DNA from: JBGOUV01 sp041477815
GTDB lineage: Bacteria; Acidobacteriota; Terriglobia; Bryobacterales; JACQDG01
Direction: 5' to 3'
DNA: 6,784 nt
Assembly: GCA_041477815.1 (NCBI GenBank)
Contig: JBGOUV010000379.1
Location: 1 to 6,784 of the forward strand
Position numbers and translations under genes: made by a program. Shown here one piece after another: positions 1 through 6,784 of the stretch. Numbering within the stretch: position 1 is the stretch's first letter; every line of letters begins with the position of its first letter. The notes under the pieces are model-generated. The model worked only from the letters and a program-made list of their open reading frames with translations, ran no database searches and had not been told where the DNA came from.

Positions 1-36
1 GGTCCAGGGGGCCCGGCTGCCACCCCAGGGGCCGCC

Positions 37-2226
<2,190 letters not shown>

Positions 2227-2301
2227 ATTTTTCCTAGTCGCCTCTTCCCGCGTGTAACCGGTCAGACGCTCGCCGGCCCGATTGATCGACGTCAGGCGCC
2301 C

Positions 2302-2373
2302 CTACAGATCGTGGGTGAACACCAGATCGCTTGCATTCTCGAACAACTCACGGTAGATCTGGTCGCCGGGCAT
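2302..2373 (-). pseudogene. 5' fragment of the hybrid kinase gene, ending in an in-frame amber
   Basis: This encodes 23 residues, starting MPGDQIYRELFENASDLV, and then stops at TAG (2304-2302). It is in the same frame as the kinase downstream, and reading through the TAG continues a normal PAS core with GRLTSINRAGERLTGYTREE. The two parts are therefore one gene cut by a single nonsense codon. CAG (Gln) to TAG is the simplest change, since Gln or Glu is common in PAS domains at this place. The ATG at 2373 is chosen because GGAGG (2388-2384) and a G-rich tract precede it. The frame extends further upstream, to an ATG at 2493, but that stretch does not look like a PAS or any other domain. A sequencing error or a strain polymorphism is an alternative explanation. 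Confidence 0.8.
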
Positions 2374-2543
2374 TCCGTCCCCCCCTCCAGGGGTGAATTT
2401 GCTATTAGTATAGGCGAAAAAGAGGCCCGGGAGGCTATTTTCTCTGTAAATTTGTGGCCTTTCCTGCGTCTTTCGACAGATATCTCCTGGCAATTCAGGG
2501 TCTTTTCTTGAAATCGCCCGCCGGAAGAGGGCTGCAGCCCGCC
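2374..2543. other. Intergenic spacer between receptor and kinase genes
   Basis: This is a gene-free spacer of about 170 bases, noticeably richer in A and T than its surroundings. It contains the kinase ribosome-binding site and the candidate -10 box. Next to the receptor stop codon is a perfect 12-base palindrome, GGGCTGCAGCCC (2529-2540), which could fold with a very small loop. No T-run follows it on the minus strand, so it is not a convincing intrinsic terminator. The kinase could be transcribed from its own promoter or by read-through from the receptor gene. Confidence 0.5.
2407..2412 (-). promoter_or_regulatory. Candidate -10 box for the kinase gene
   Basis: The minus strand reads TATACT, five of six matches to the sigma-70 -10 consensus, in a locally AT-rich stretch of an otherwise GC-rich region. 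Transcription would begin near 2400, giving a leader of about 27 bases that contains GGAGG before the ATG at 2373. The hexamer 17 bases upstream (GCCTCC) does not resemble a -35 box, so this is a weak to moderate prediction. Confidence 0.35.
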
Positions 2544-4988
2544 CTACGGGCGCGGTTCGGTGGCCTTGCCCAGCCAGCGGATGCGGAAGACGAAGGCGCG
2601 GTGCTGGCCGCCGGAAAACTGCAGAAAGCGCCGCGAGGAGGCGTTGTTGTTGACCACGCTGGGGTTGAGGCGATTGGTGAGGTTGTTGAAGCCGCCCCGG
2701 AGAGCCCAGCGGTAGCCGAAGCGGCTGATTTTGCGCTCAAAGTGCAGGTTGAGGTTGACGTAGGCAGGGTAGCGGCGGTCGGTGTTGCGTCCCTGGAGGC
2801 GGCCTTCGTCATCGACCACGTGGAAGGGATAGCCGTCGCGCCACTCGAAGAGCCAGGCCAGGGCGTTGCGGTCGGACAGGGTGAAGATGCCCCAGTTGAG
2901 GAGCCGGTTGGGCGTGTCCCAGGGAAGGCGGCCCTGGTTGTCGGTGACGAGCATGGGATCGTCGATGTTGACGTCGATGACGGCGTTAGAGATGGCGCGG
3001 GAGCGGGTGTAGGAGGCGAGGATTTCCGATTGACGGCGGAAGTTCTTGCGGACGGTTAGCTCGACCGAATCGTAGACGTCGCGGCGAACGTTGCGGAGCG
3101 AGTAGACACCGTCGAACCCGGCGGCGCCGGGGGGAAGGGGGATGCCGGCGGCGGGGATTCCGACGAACGTGAAGCCGTCGCGGCCGCGCTTGCGGAGGTA
3201 CTCGAAACGGGCCAGGAAGCCGCCGGGAAGGAGCTGCTCCAGGCCGAGAGAGAGGTTGCGGTAGAGCGGAAGACGGAGGTCGCGGTCGTCGAGCAGGAAG
3301 ATGCTGGCGGCCGGACCGGAGCGGACGGTGAGGCCGTCGGGGCCGTAGTAGTGAGCGAGGGTGAACTGATCGAGATGGCGGGAGAGGACGCGGAGGTTGG
3401 GGGCGTCGTGGAAGAGGCCGAAGCCGGCGGCCAGCTTGGTGTTGGGGAGGCGCGGAGGGGAATACGACAGGCTGAGGCGCGGGGAAACGGCGGCGTGGCG
3501 GACGATCTGGTCCCAGTCGGCGCGGAGGCCGGCTTCGATCAGGAGGCTGGGGAGCGGCTTCCAGCGGTCCTGGAGGTAAGAGGAGGCTTCGAAATTGCGG
3601 CGGCGGAGCTCGGGGTTGCCGTAGAAGCCGACGCGGCGGGAGCGGGTGAGGTCGGAACGGTAGAACTCGTAGGCGTGGCGATCGGCGTTCTGGTAGTAGG
3701 TGACGCGGTCCAGGTCGAGGCCGGCCTTGAGCTGATGGCTGCCGGAAGCGTGGAAAGTGGGGAGGAACACATTGGCCAGCCACTGGTCGCGGGAGGAGCG
3801 GCGGTGGGACTCCAGAAAGAAGTTGCCGCTACGGCCCTCGGGGGTGAAGACGTAGGTATTGCGCCCTTGCGGAGATTCGTTGGCGATCCCCCGGGTGGCG
3901 GCGTAGCCGAGCTCGAGCAGGGCGCCGCCGCCGAGGTAAAGCTGATCCTTGAGGCTGAAGAGGTTCTGGCGGGAACTGCGGTCGACGGTGGTCTCCAGGG
4001 GGTCGAGAACGTTGAGGCCGTTGTGGGGAGCGTCCTGGTAGTTGGTGAGCCAACTGGCGGTGAGGATGTGGGACGGCGTGAGGTTCACCTGGAAGCGGAA
4101 GAGGTTGCTGAGGCGCCAGATGGTGTTACGGTCCTGTCCGGCGGGGAGCTCTTCCACGACGTTGTTCTCGTAGCGGGCGTCGGTGGAGTTGGACAACCAG
4201 GCGCGGGCGGGGAGGACCGGTCCGGCGAAGGTGACACGAGGGGTCCAGTTGCCGATGACGAGGCCTTTGCGGTTCTCGATGCCGGGAAAGAAATTGGTGG
4301 CCGCCGGACGCCACTTATCGTCGCCCATGGCGGTGCGAATCTGGATGGCGCCGGCGGAGCCCTTGCCGGTCTCGGCGGAGTAGCGGCTGGAGGAAACCTC
4401 CACTGCCCGAACGCCGTCGACGCTGATTTGGGTGTCCAGACGGCCGGTCAGGGGGTCGGTGATATTGAAGCCGTCCAGGGTCCACAAGATCTGGTCGGAA
4501 GCGCCGCCTCCGACGTGAATGGCGCCTCGGGAATCCTGGACCACGCCGGGGATCATGGGGAGGGCGTTGCGCAGGTTGTTGGTTTGGGGGTAGGGGACCC
4601 CCATCAGCTCGGTGGCGGCGATCTGCTGGGTGGCGGCAAGCTGTTCGGGATTCACGGCCGGGGGCGAGTAGGTCACCTCGATGGAATCGATCACTTCGCG
4701 CTGATGGTTGAGGACGAGGGTGACCAGGTTGTCGCCCGCATCGAGATGGACGGGGCGGTCGCGGAGGAGGAAGAATCCTTCGCGCTGGGCGTGAATGCGG
4801 TAGTCGCCGGGACCCGGGAGTGTAAGGAGGAAGGCGCCGGTCGGGTCGGACAGGGCGGAGCGGTCGTCCACCCACACGCGTGCTCCCGCCACGGCGACTT
4901 GATTGTCGTCGACGACCTTCCCCGTTACACGAACCTCCGCGGCCCAAACGGCGCTGCCGAGGACGATGCTGAGCCAAAGCCGCAGCAC
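2544..4988 (-). CDS. TonB-dependent receptor with N-terminal carboxypeptidase-regulatory-like domain
   Basis: This 814-residue protein is a predicted outer-membrane beta-barrel transporter energised by TonB. Residues 1-16 form a signal peptide (cleavage likely after VWA). Residues 18-95 form a CarboxypepD_reg-like beta-sandwich (VTGKVVDDNQVAVAGARV, then SDPTGAFLLTLPGPGDYRI). A plug domain at about 115-225 includes LWTLDGFNITDPLTGRLD and VEVSSSRYSAETGKGSAGAI. The rest alternates aromatic-rich strands and loops as in a barrel and ends with strand AFVFRIRW. This arrangement is typical of acidobacterial Oar-like receptors, though it is shorter than the 1000-residue forms. There is no clear TonB box and the last residue is Pro rather than an aromatic. 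It starts at GTG 4988, preceded by AGGGG with six bases of spacing. The substrate is unknown, and no TonB, ExbBD or SusD-like partner is nearby. It lies divergent to trxB with under 60 bases between them. Confidence 0.9.
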   Translation of the reverse strand: MLRLWLSIVLGSAVWAAEVRVTGKVVDDNQVAVAGARVWVDDRSALSDPTGAFLLTLPGPGDYRIHAQREGFFLLRDRPVHLDAGDNLVTLVLNHQREVIDSIEVTYSPPAVNPEQLAATQQIAATELMGVPYPQTNNLRNALPMIPGVVQDSRGAIHVGGGASDQILWTLDGFNITDPLTGRLDTQISVDGVRAVEVSSSRYSAETGKGSAGAIQIRTAMGDDKWRPAATNFFPGIENRKGLVIGNWTPRVTFAGPVLPARAWLSNSTDARYENNVVEELPAGQDRNTIWRLSNLFRFQVNLTPSHILTASWLTNYQDAPHNGLNVLDPLETTVDRSSRQNLFSLKDQLYLGGGALLELGYAATRGIANESPQGRNTYVFTPEGRSGNFFLESHRRSSRDQWLANVFLPTFHASGSHQLKAGLDLDRVTYYQNADRHAYEFYRSDLTRSRRVGFYGNPELRRRNFEASSYLQDRWKPLPSLLIEAGLRADWDQIVRHAAVSPRLSLSYSPPRLPNTKLAAGFGLFHDAPNLRVLSRHLDQFTLAHYYGPDGLTVRSGPAASIFLLDDRDLRLPLYRNLSLGLEQLLPGGFLARFEYLRKRGRDGFTFVGIPAAGIPLPPGAAGFDGVYSLRNVRRDVYDSVELTVRKNFRRQSEILASYTRSRAISNAVIDVNIDDPMLVTDNQGRLPWDTPNRLLNWGIFTLSDRNALAWLFEWRDGYPFHVVDDEGRLQGRNTDRRYPAYVNLNLHFERKISRFGYRWALRGGFNNLTNRLNPSVVNNNASSRRFLQFSGGQHRAFVFRIRWLGKATEPRP

Positions 4989-4994
4989 AGCTTA

Positions 4995-4999
4995 CCCCT
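4995..4999 (-). promoter_or_regulatory. Ribosome-binding site of the TonB-dependent receptor
   Basis: The minus strand reads AGGGG, then six bases, then the GTG at 4988. This supports GTG as the start, and the signal peptide begins exactly there. The divergent gap to trxB (4989-5034) is so short that at least one of the two promoters must overlap the other gene's coding region. I see no clear sigma-70 pair for either gene. Confidence 0.55.
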
Positions 5000-5034
5000 G
5001 GACACAGAGCATAGCAGAGAGCGGCACGGGTAGA

Positions 5035-5970
5035 ATGAAGGTTATGCGCAATGTGACCATCATTGGTTCGGGGTGTGCGGGAAATACGGCGGCGGTGTAT
5101 GCGGCGCGGGCGAATCTGAGCCCCCTGGTAGTGGAGGGAGCGGAGGCGGGAGGGCAGCTTTCCCTGACCACCATGGTGGAGAACTTCCCGGGGTTCCCGG
5201 ACGGCATCATGGGGCCGGAGCTGGTGGCCAATATCAAGCAGCAGGGCGAGCGGTTTGGGGCGGAGTATCGGGCGGCGGAGGTGACGGCGGTCGACTTATC
5301 CCAGCGGCCGTTTCGAGTGACCCTGGATGGTCAGGAGGTGGTGGAGACCCGGACGCTGATTGTAGCCACGGGGGCGTCGGCGCGGTGGCTGGGGATCGAG
5401 TCGGAACAGAAGCTGATCGGGCACGGGGTAAGCTCCTGCGCCACCTGCGATGGGGCCTTCTATAAGGGCCGGCCGGTGATGGTGATCGGGGGCGGGGATT
5501 CGGCGATGGAAGAGGCCACTTTTCTGACGAAGTTCGCCAATGAGGTGACGGTGGTGCACCGGCGCGACCAGTTTCGGGCGTCCAAGATCATGCTGGACCG
5601 GGCGTGGAAGAACGAGAAGATCAAGTGGATCACCAACGCGACGGTGGACGAGGTACACGACGTGTCGAAGGGCGAAGTGACCGGGGTGCGGCTGCGGAAC
5701 CTGGTGAACGGGAAGCAGTGGGATCAGGCCGTGGACGGGTTCTTTCTGGCCATCGGGCACATCCCCAACACCAAGGTATTCCAAGGACAGTTGGACCTGG
5801 ATGCGGAGGGATACATCGTGTCCAAGGGCGGGGCGCGGACGAATGTGCCGGGGGTGTTTCACGCGGGCGATGTGCAGGACCGCGTGTACCGGCAGGCGAT
5901 AACGGCGGCGGGGGCGGGGTGTATGGCGGCGATCGAGGCGGAGAGGTTTTTGGAGGCGGAGGGGCACTGA
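5035..5970 (+). CDS. trxB: Thioredoxin reductase (NADPH)
   Basis: This cytoplasmic flavoprotein moves electrons from NADPH through FAD and a redox-active disulfide to thioredoxin. At 311 residues it has the usual length of the low-molecular-weight bacterial enzyme. The N-terminal FAD site is IIGSGCAGNTAAVYAARANL (from residue 9), and FAD-domain residues GGQLS and ENFPGFP follow. The active-site disulfide is Cys135-Ala-Thr-Cys138, the standard CATC. The NADPH domain has GGGDSAMEEA (152-161) and HRRDQFRA (175-182). The C-terminal FAD motif is GVFHAGDVQD followed by YRQAITAAGAGCMAA. All catalytic parts are intact. The FAD loop has Cys14 where many homologues have Pro. The start could be ATG 5035 or ATG 5044 (308 residues); neither has an ideal ribosome-binding site, with GGG at 5028-5030 before the first and GAAGG only two bases before the second. 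The frame stays open upstream to 4903, but that stretch overlaps the receptor gene and looks non-coding. No thioredoxin gene is adjacent. Confidence 0.95.
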   Translation: MKVMRNVTIIGSGCAGNTAAVYAARANLSPLVVEGAEAGGQLSLTTMVENFPGFPDGIMGPELVANIKQQGERFGAEYRAAEVTAVDLSQRPFRVTLDGQEVVETRTLIVATGASARWLGIESEQKLIGHGVSSCATCDGAFYKGRPVMVIGGGDSAMEEATFLTKFANEVTVVHRRDQFRASKIMLDRAWKNEKIKWITNATVDEVHDVSKGEVTGVRLRNLVNGKQWDQAVDGFFLAIGHIPNTKVFQGQLDLDAEGYIVSKGGARTNVPGVFHAGDVQDRVYRQAITAAGAGCMAAIEAERFLEAEGH

Positions 5971-5974
5971 AGGG

Positions 5975-6014
5975 GAATTGAGAATTTGAGGATTTGAGGA
6001 TTTGAGAATTGACG
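5975..6014 (+). repeat. Short tandem repeat, about 8-bp unit (GATTTGAG)
   Basis: Immediately after trxB, near-identical 8-base units follow one another: GAATTGAG, AATTTGAG (5983-5990), GATTTGAG (5991-5998), GATTTGAG (5999-6006), then AATTGA. The array is AT-rich in a GC-rich context and is flanked by GAATTGAG and GAATTGAC. It lies in the gap between trxB and the toxin remnant. No function is visible. It has no inverted repeat or T-run that would make it an intrinsic terminator. Confidence 0.7.
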
Positions 6015-6039
6015 GAGCGGAGGACGGGGTCTCTACCAC

Positions 6040-6351
6040 CTATTCATGCCTCGGGTAGGTTTCTCGATTGCGAAGCCGTATAGAGGTGACCAAAACGCGT
6101 CGGCGGGGATCGCTGACTTCGTAGATCAGCCGGCACCTTGGGCGGGTGCTCACCCGGTAGAACTTGATCTTTTAACGATTCGCGTAACTCCGCAGCGGTT
6201 CGGCATCGGATGGCCTGGGGTCCTCGGCTAAAGCTTTAATGAGGTAGTGGGCCTCTTCCCGAACCGCATCGTGTAGCTTGTCCAGTTCCCGCGCGGCGCT
6301 CGGGAGCAGGTTAACTTCGTACCAGCCTTTTGCCGCGCTTCTGGTAGCCAC
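6040..6351 (-). pseudogene. RelE/ParE-family toxin, disrupted by an in-frame TAA
   Basis: Reading the minus strand from GTG 6351 gives MATRSAAKGWYEVNLLPSAA, then RELDKLHDAVREEAHYLIKAL and AEDPRPSDAEPLRSYANR. A TAA stop at codon 60 (6174-6172) follows. In the same frame it continues KIKFYRVSTRPRCRLIYEV, SDPRRRVLVTSIRLRN and RETYPRHE, ending at TAG 6040. Joined, the 103 codons have the length and pattern of a RelE/ParE ribonuclease or gyrase toxin: the L-P-S-A-x-R-E-L start, the Y-R-x-x-x-x-x-R-L-I-Y-E-V core and the V-L-V-x-x-I-R-x-R-x-x-x-Y end. The stop removes the C-terminal half that carries the basic and tyrosine residues usually needed for activity, so the toxin is probably dead. The stop sits where Tyr is plausible, one base from TAT or TAC. 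The start overlaps the antitoxin gene by 41 bases, with AAGGA two bases upstream. RelE versus ParE cannot be decided. Confidence 0.7.
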
Positions 6352-6508
6352 GTTCCTTGAGGTACTGCTGAAAAGGGACAGGCGTTTCGCTTCGGAGGCG
6401 CTCGTCGATCAACTGGTTGTCGATCCGGTCCATCTCCTCTTCCGTCAGCGGCCGGTGTTCCCTGGCAAGGGCGGTTCGTTCTAGCGCTGGCTTGCGGCGG
6501 CTGGGCAC
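6311..6508 (-). CDS. Putative antitoxin upstream of the RelE/ParE-type toxin remnant
   Basis: This is a 65-residue, highly charged protein with no membrane segment. It begins MPSRRKPALERTALAREHRP, has an acidic helical middle (LTEEEMDRIDNQLIDERLRS) and ends in a basic tail (KERGYQKRGKRLVRS). Gene order (antitoxin first), small size and overlap with the toxin frame match type II toxin-antitoxin modules; the function is inferred mainly from this context. It starts at GTG 6508, preceded by AGGA (6519-6516) with seven bases of spacing. The middle and tail resemble RelB/Phd-like C-terminal toxin-binding segments in general character, but no DNA-binding domain is clearly recognisable. With the toxin broken it is probably a relic. 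An IS3-family remnant begins within about 40 bases upstream, where its promoter would be expected. Confidence 0.55.
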   Translation of the reverse strand: MPSRRKPALERTALAREHRPLTEEEMDRIDNQLIDERLRSETPVPFQQYLKERGYQKRGKRLVRS

Positions 6509-6545
6509 GATCTAATCCTGCCGTGCCCGGCCTCCCGGGTGCGCC

Positions 6546-6692
6546 GGCTTGCCCGACGTCTTCGGCAACGGCCGCGACCAGATGCGCCAGCAGGCCGACG
6601 CCGAAAAGGACGAGCTCTATAAGCAGATCGGCCAAATGAAAGTGGAGCTGGACTTTCTAAAAAAAGGAACTGGCCTTAGGAATCGTAAATAA
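6546..6692 (+). mobile_element. 3' remnant of an IS3-family orfA (transposase helix-turn-helix subunit)
   Basis: The frame reads GLPDVFGNGRDQMRQQADAE, KDELYKQIGQMKVELDFLKK, then GTGLRNRK and TAA. The segment L-Y-x-Q-I-G-Q-x-K-V-E-L-D-F-L-K-K is the conserved C-terminal coiled-coil end of IS3-family OrfA proteins. The N-terminal helix-turn-helix half is absent: the frame opens only at 6516, after a TAA at 6513, and the residues before 6546 do not look like OrfA. An A-run (6659-6665) sits where these elements make a -1 frameshift into orfB. Here the -1 frame stops within five codons and no orfB follows. This is therefore a 5'- and 3'-truncated fossil. A small GC-rich gap (6509-6545) separates it from the antitoxin start. 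Confidence 0.75.
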
Positions 6693-6711
6693 ATAAACTT
6701 TACATCCGGCA

Positions 6712-6784
6712 TTAGTTGCTTGGATGAATCGTGTAGTTCCATTCGCCGTGGAATTTATCGGGCTTCAGAGTGACGTGGGCAAAC
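6712..6784 (-). mobile_element. C-terminal end of a probable ISAzo13-like transposase (runs off the window)
   Basis: The minus strand entering at the right edge reads FAHVTLKPDKFHGEWNYTIHPSN and then TAA (6714-6712). The F-H-G-E-W-N-Y-T-I string resembles the C-terminal signature I associate with ISAzo13-family (Rhodopirellula-type) transposases; this is from memory and could not be searched. Only 23 residues are inside the window, so it cannot be told whether the gene is intact. Its stop lies 20 bases from the stop of the converging IS3 orfA fragment. That arrangement suggests insertions accumulated at one site. Confidence 0.55.

Noticed and set aside
1..36. Possible terminator hairpin after the kinase stop, from CCAGGGG and CCCCAGGGG strings
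   Set aside because: The strings are mostly direct repeats of a GC-rich word; no stable stem with a reasonable loop and no T-run was found.
2529..2540. Palindrome GGGCTGCAGCCC as an intrinsic terminator or operator
   Set aside because: There is no T-run on the receptor's strand and the loop would be minimal. A single 12-base palindrome in GC-rich DNA is weak evidence for an operator.
3351..5033. Open frame of 560 codons on the plus strand opposite the TonB receptor
   Set aside because: It has the same codon-register effect. The product is a low-complexity Gly/Val/Glu/Ala sequence without motifs, and the receptor on the minus strand has clear domains.
4903..5034. N-terminal extension of TrxB by 44 residues
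   Set aside because: It overlaps the signal-peptide end of the receptor gene, is Ser/Thr-rich without conservation, and the TrxB family begins just before the GSGCAG loop.
5296..6039. Open frame of 247 codons on the minus strand opposite trxB
   Set aside because: It is antisense to well-conserved TrxB motifs. Its Pro/Arg/His-rich product is typical of a shadow frame.
2302..6174. Genome-wide stop-codon reassignment to explain both in-frame stops
   Set aside because: The two internal stops differ (TAG and TAA), and TAG and TAA also end other genes in this window, so independent nonsense mutations or errors are simpler.
6228..6635. Minus-strand frame of 135 codons spanning the IS remnant and the antitoxin
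   Set aside because: It runs opposite the OrfA fragment and out of frame with the antitoxin and toxin. The sequence resembles no protein and its first part is the reverse of OrfA codons.

Overview
The window is GC-rich and bacterial. Its gene content fits an Acidobacteriota genome, perhaps near Bryobacteraceae/Solibacter. The main support is an outer-membrane TonB-dependent receptor with an N-terminal carboxypeptidase-regulatory-like domain, of the type expanded in that phylum. A PAS/GAF hybrid kinase and abundant degenerate mobile DNA are consistent with this. The phylum assignment is inference from family style, not from a marker gene.

Layout. Positions 37-2373 (minus) hold a hybrid sensor histidine kinase, PAS-GAF-PAS-HisKA-HATPase-REC. 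It is split by an in-frame amber codon at 2302-2304 inside its first PAS domain; 37-2226 remains as a long open part with its own GTG and Shine-Dalgarno-like sequence. Positions 2374-2543 are a gene-free spacer with a plausible -10 box for the kinase. Positions 2544-4988 (minus) hold the TonB-dependent receptor. A very short divergent gap follows, then thioredoxin reductase trxB at 5035-5970 (plus). After trxB come an 8-bp tandem repeat (5975-6014) and a decayed toxin-antitoxin pair on the minus strand: an intact putative antitoxin (6311-6508) and a RelE/ParE-type toxin (6040-6351) broken by an in-frame TAA. The right end contains the 3' end of an IS3-family orfA (plus, to 6692) and, converging on it, the C-terminus of what looks like an ISAzo13-like transposase (minus, 6712 to the edge).

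How they work together. The kinase, receptor and reductase do not form an obvious pathway. The kinase would sense a signal through PAS/GAF domains and pass phosphate to its own receiver. The receptor would import or bind a substrate at the outer membrane. TrxB is a housekeeping NADPH-dependent reductase. The right 750 bases are an accessory, decaying segment. No wholly new system is evident. The most notable observations are two independent nonsense codons, each inside otherwise well-preserved coding sequence, and a change of strand composition near 2400-2540.
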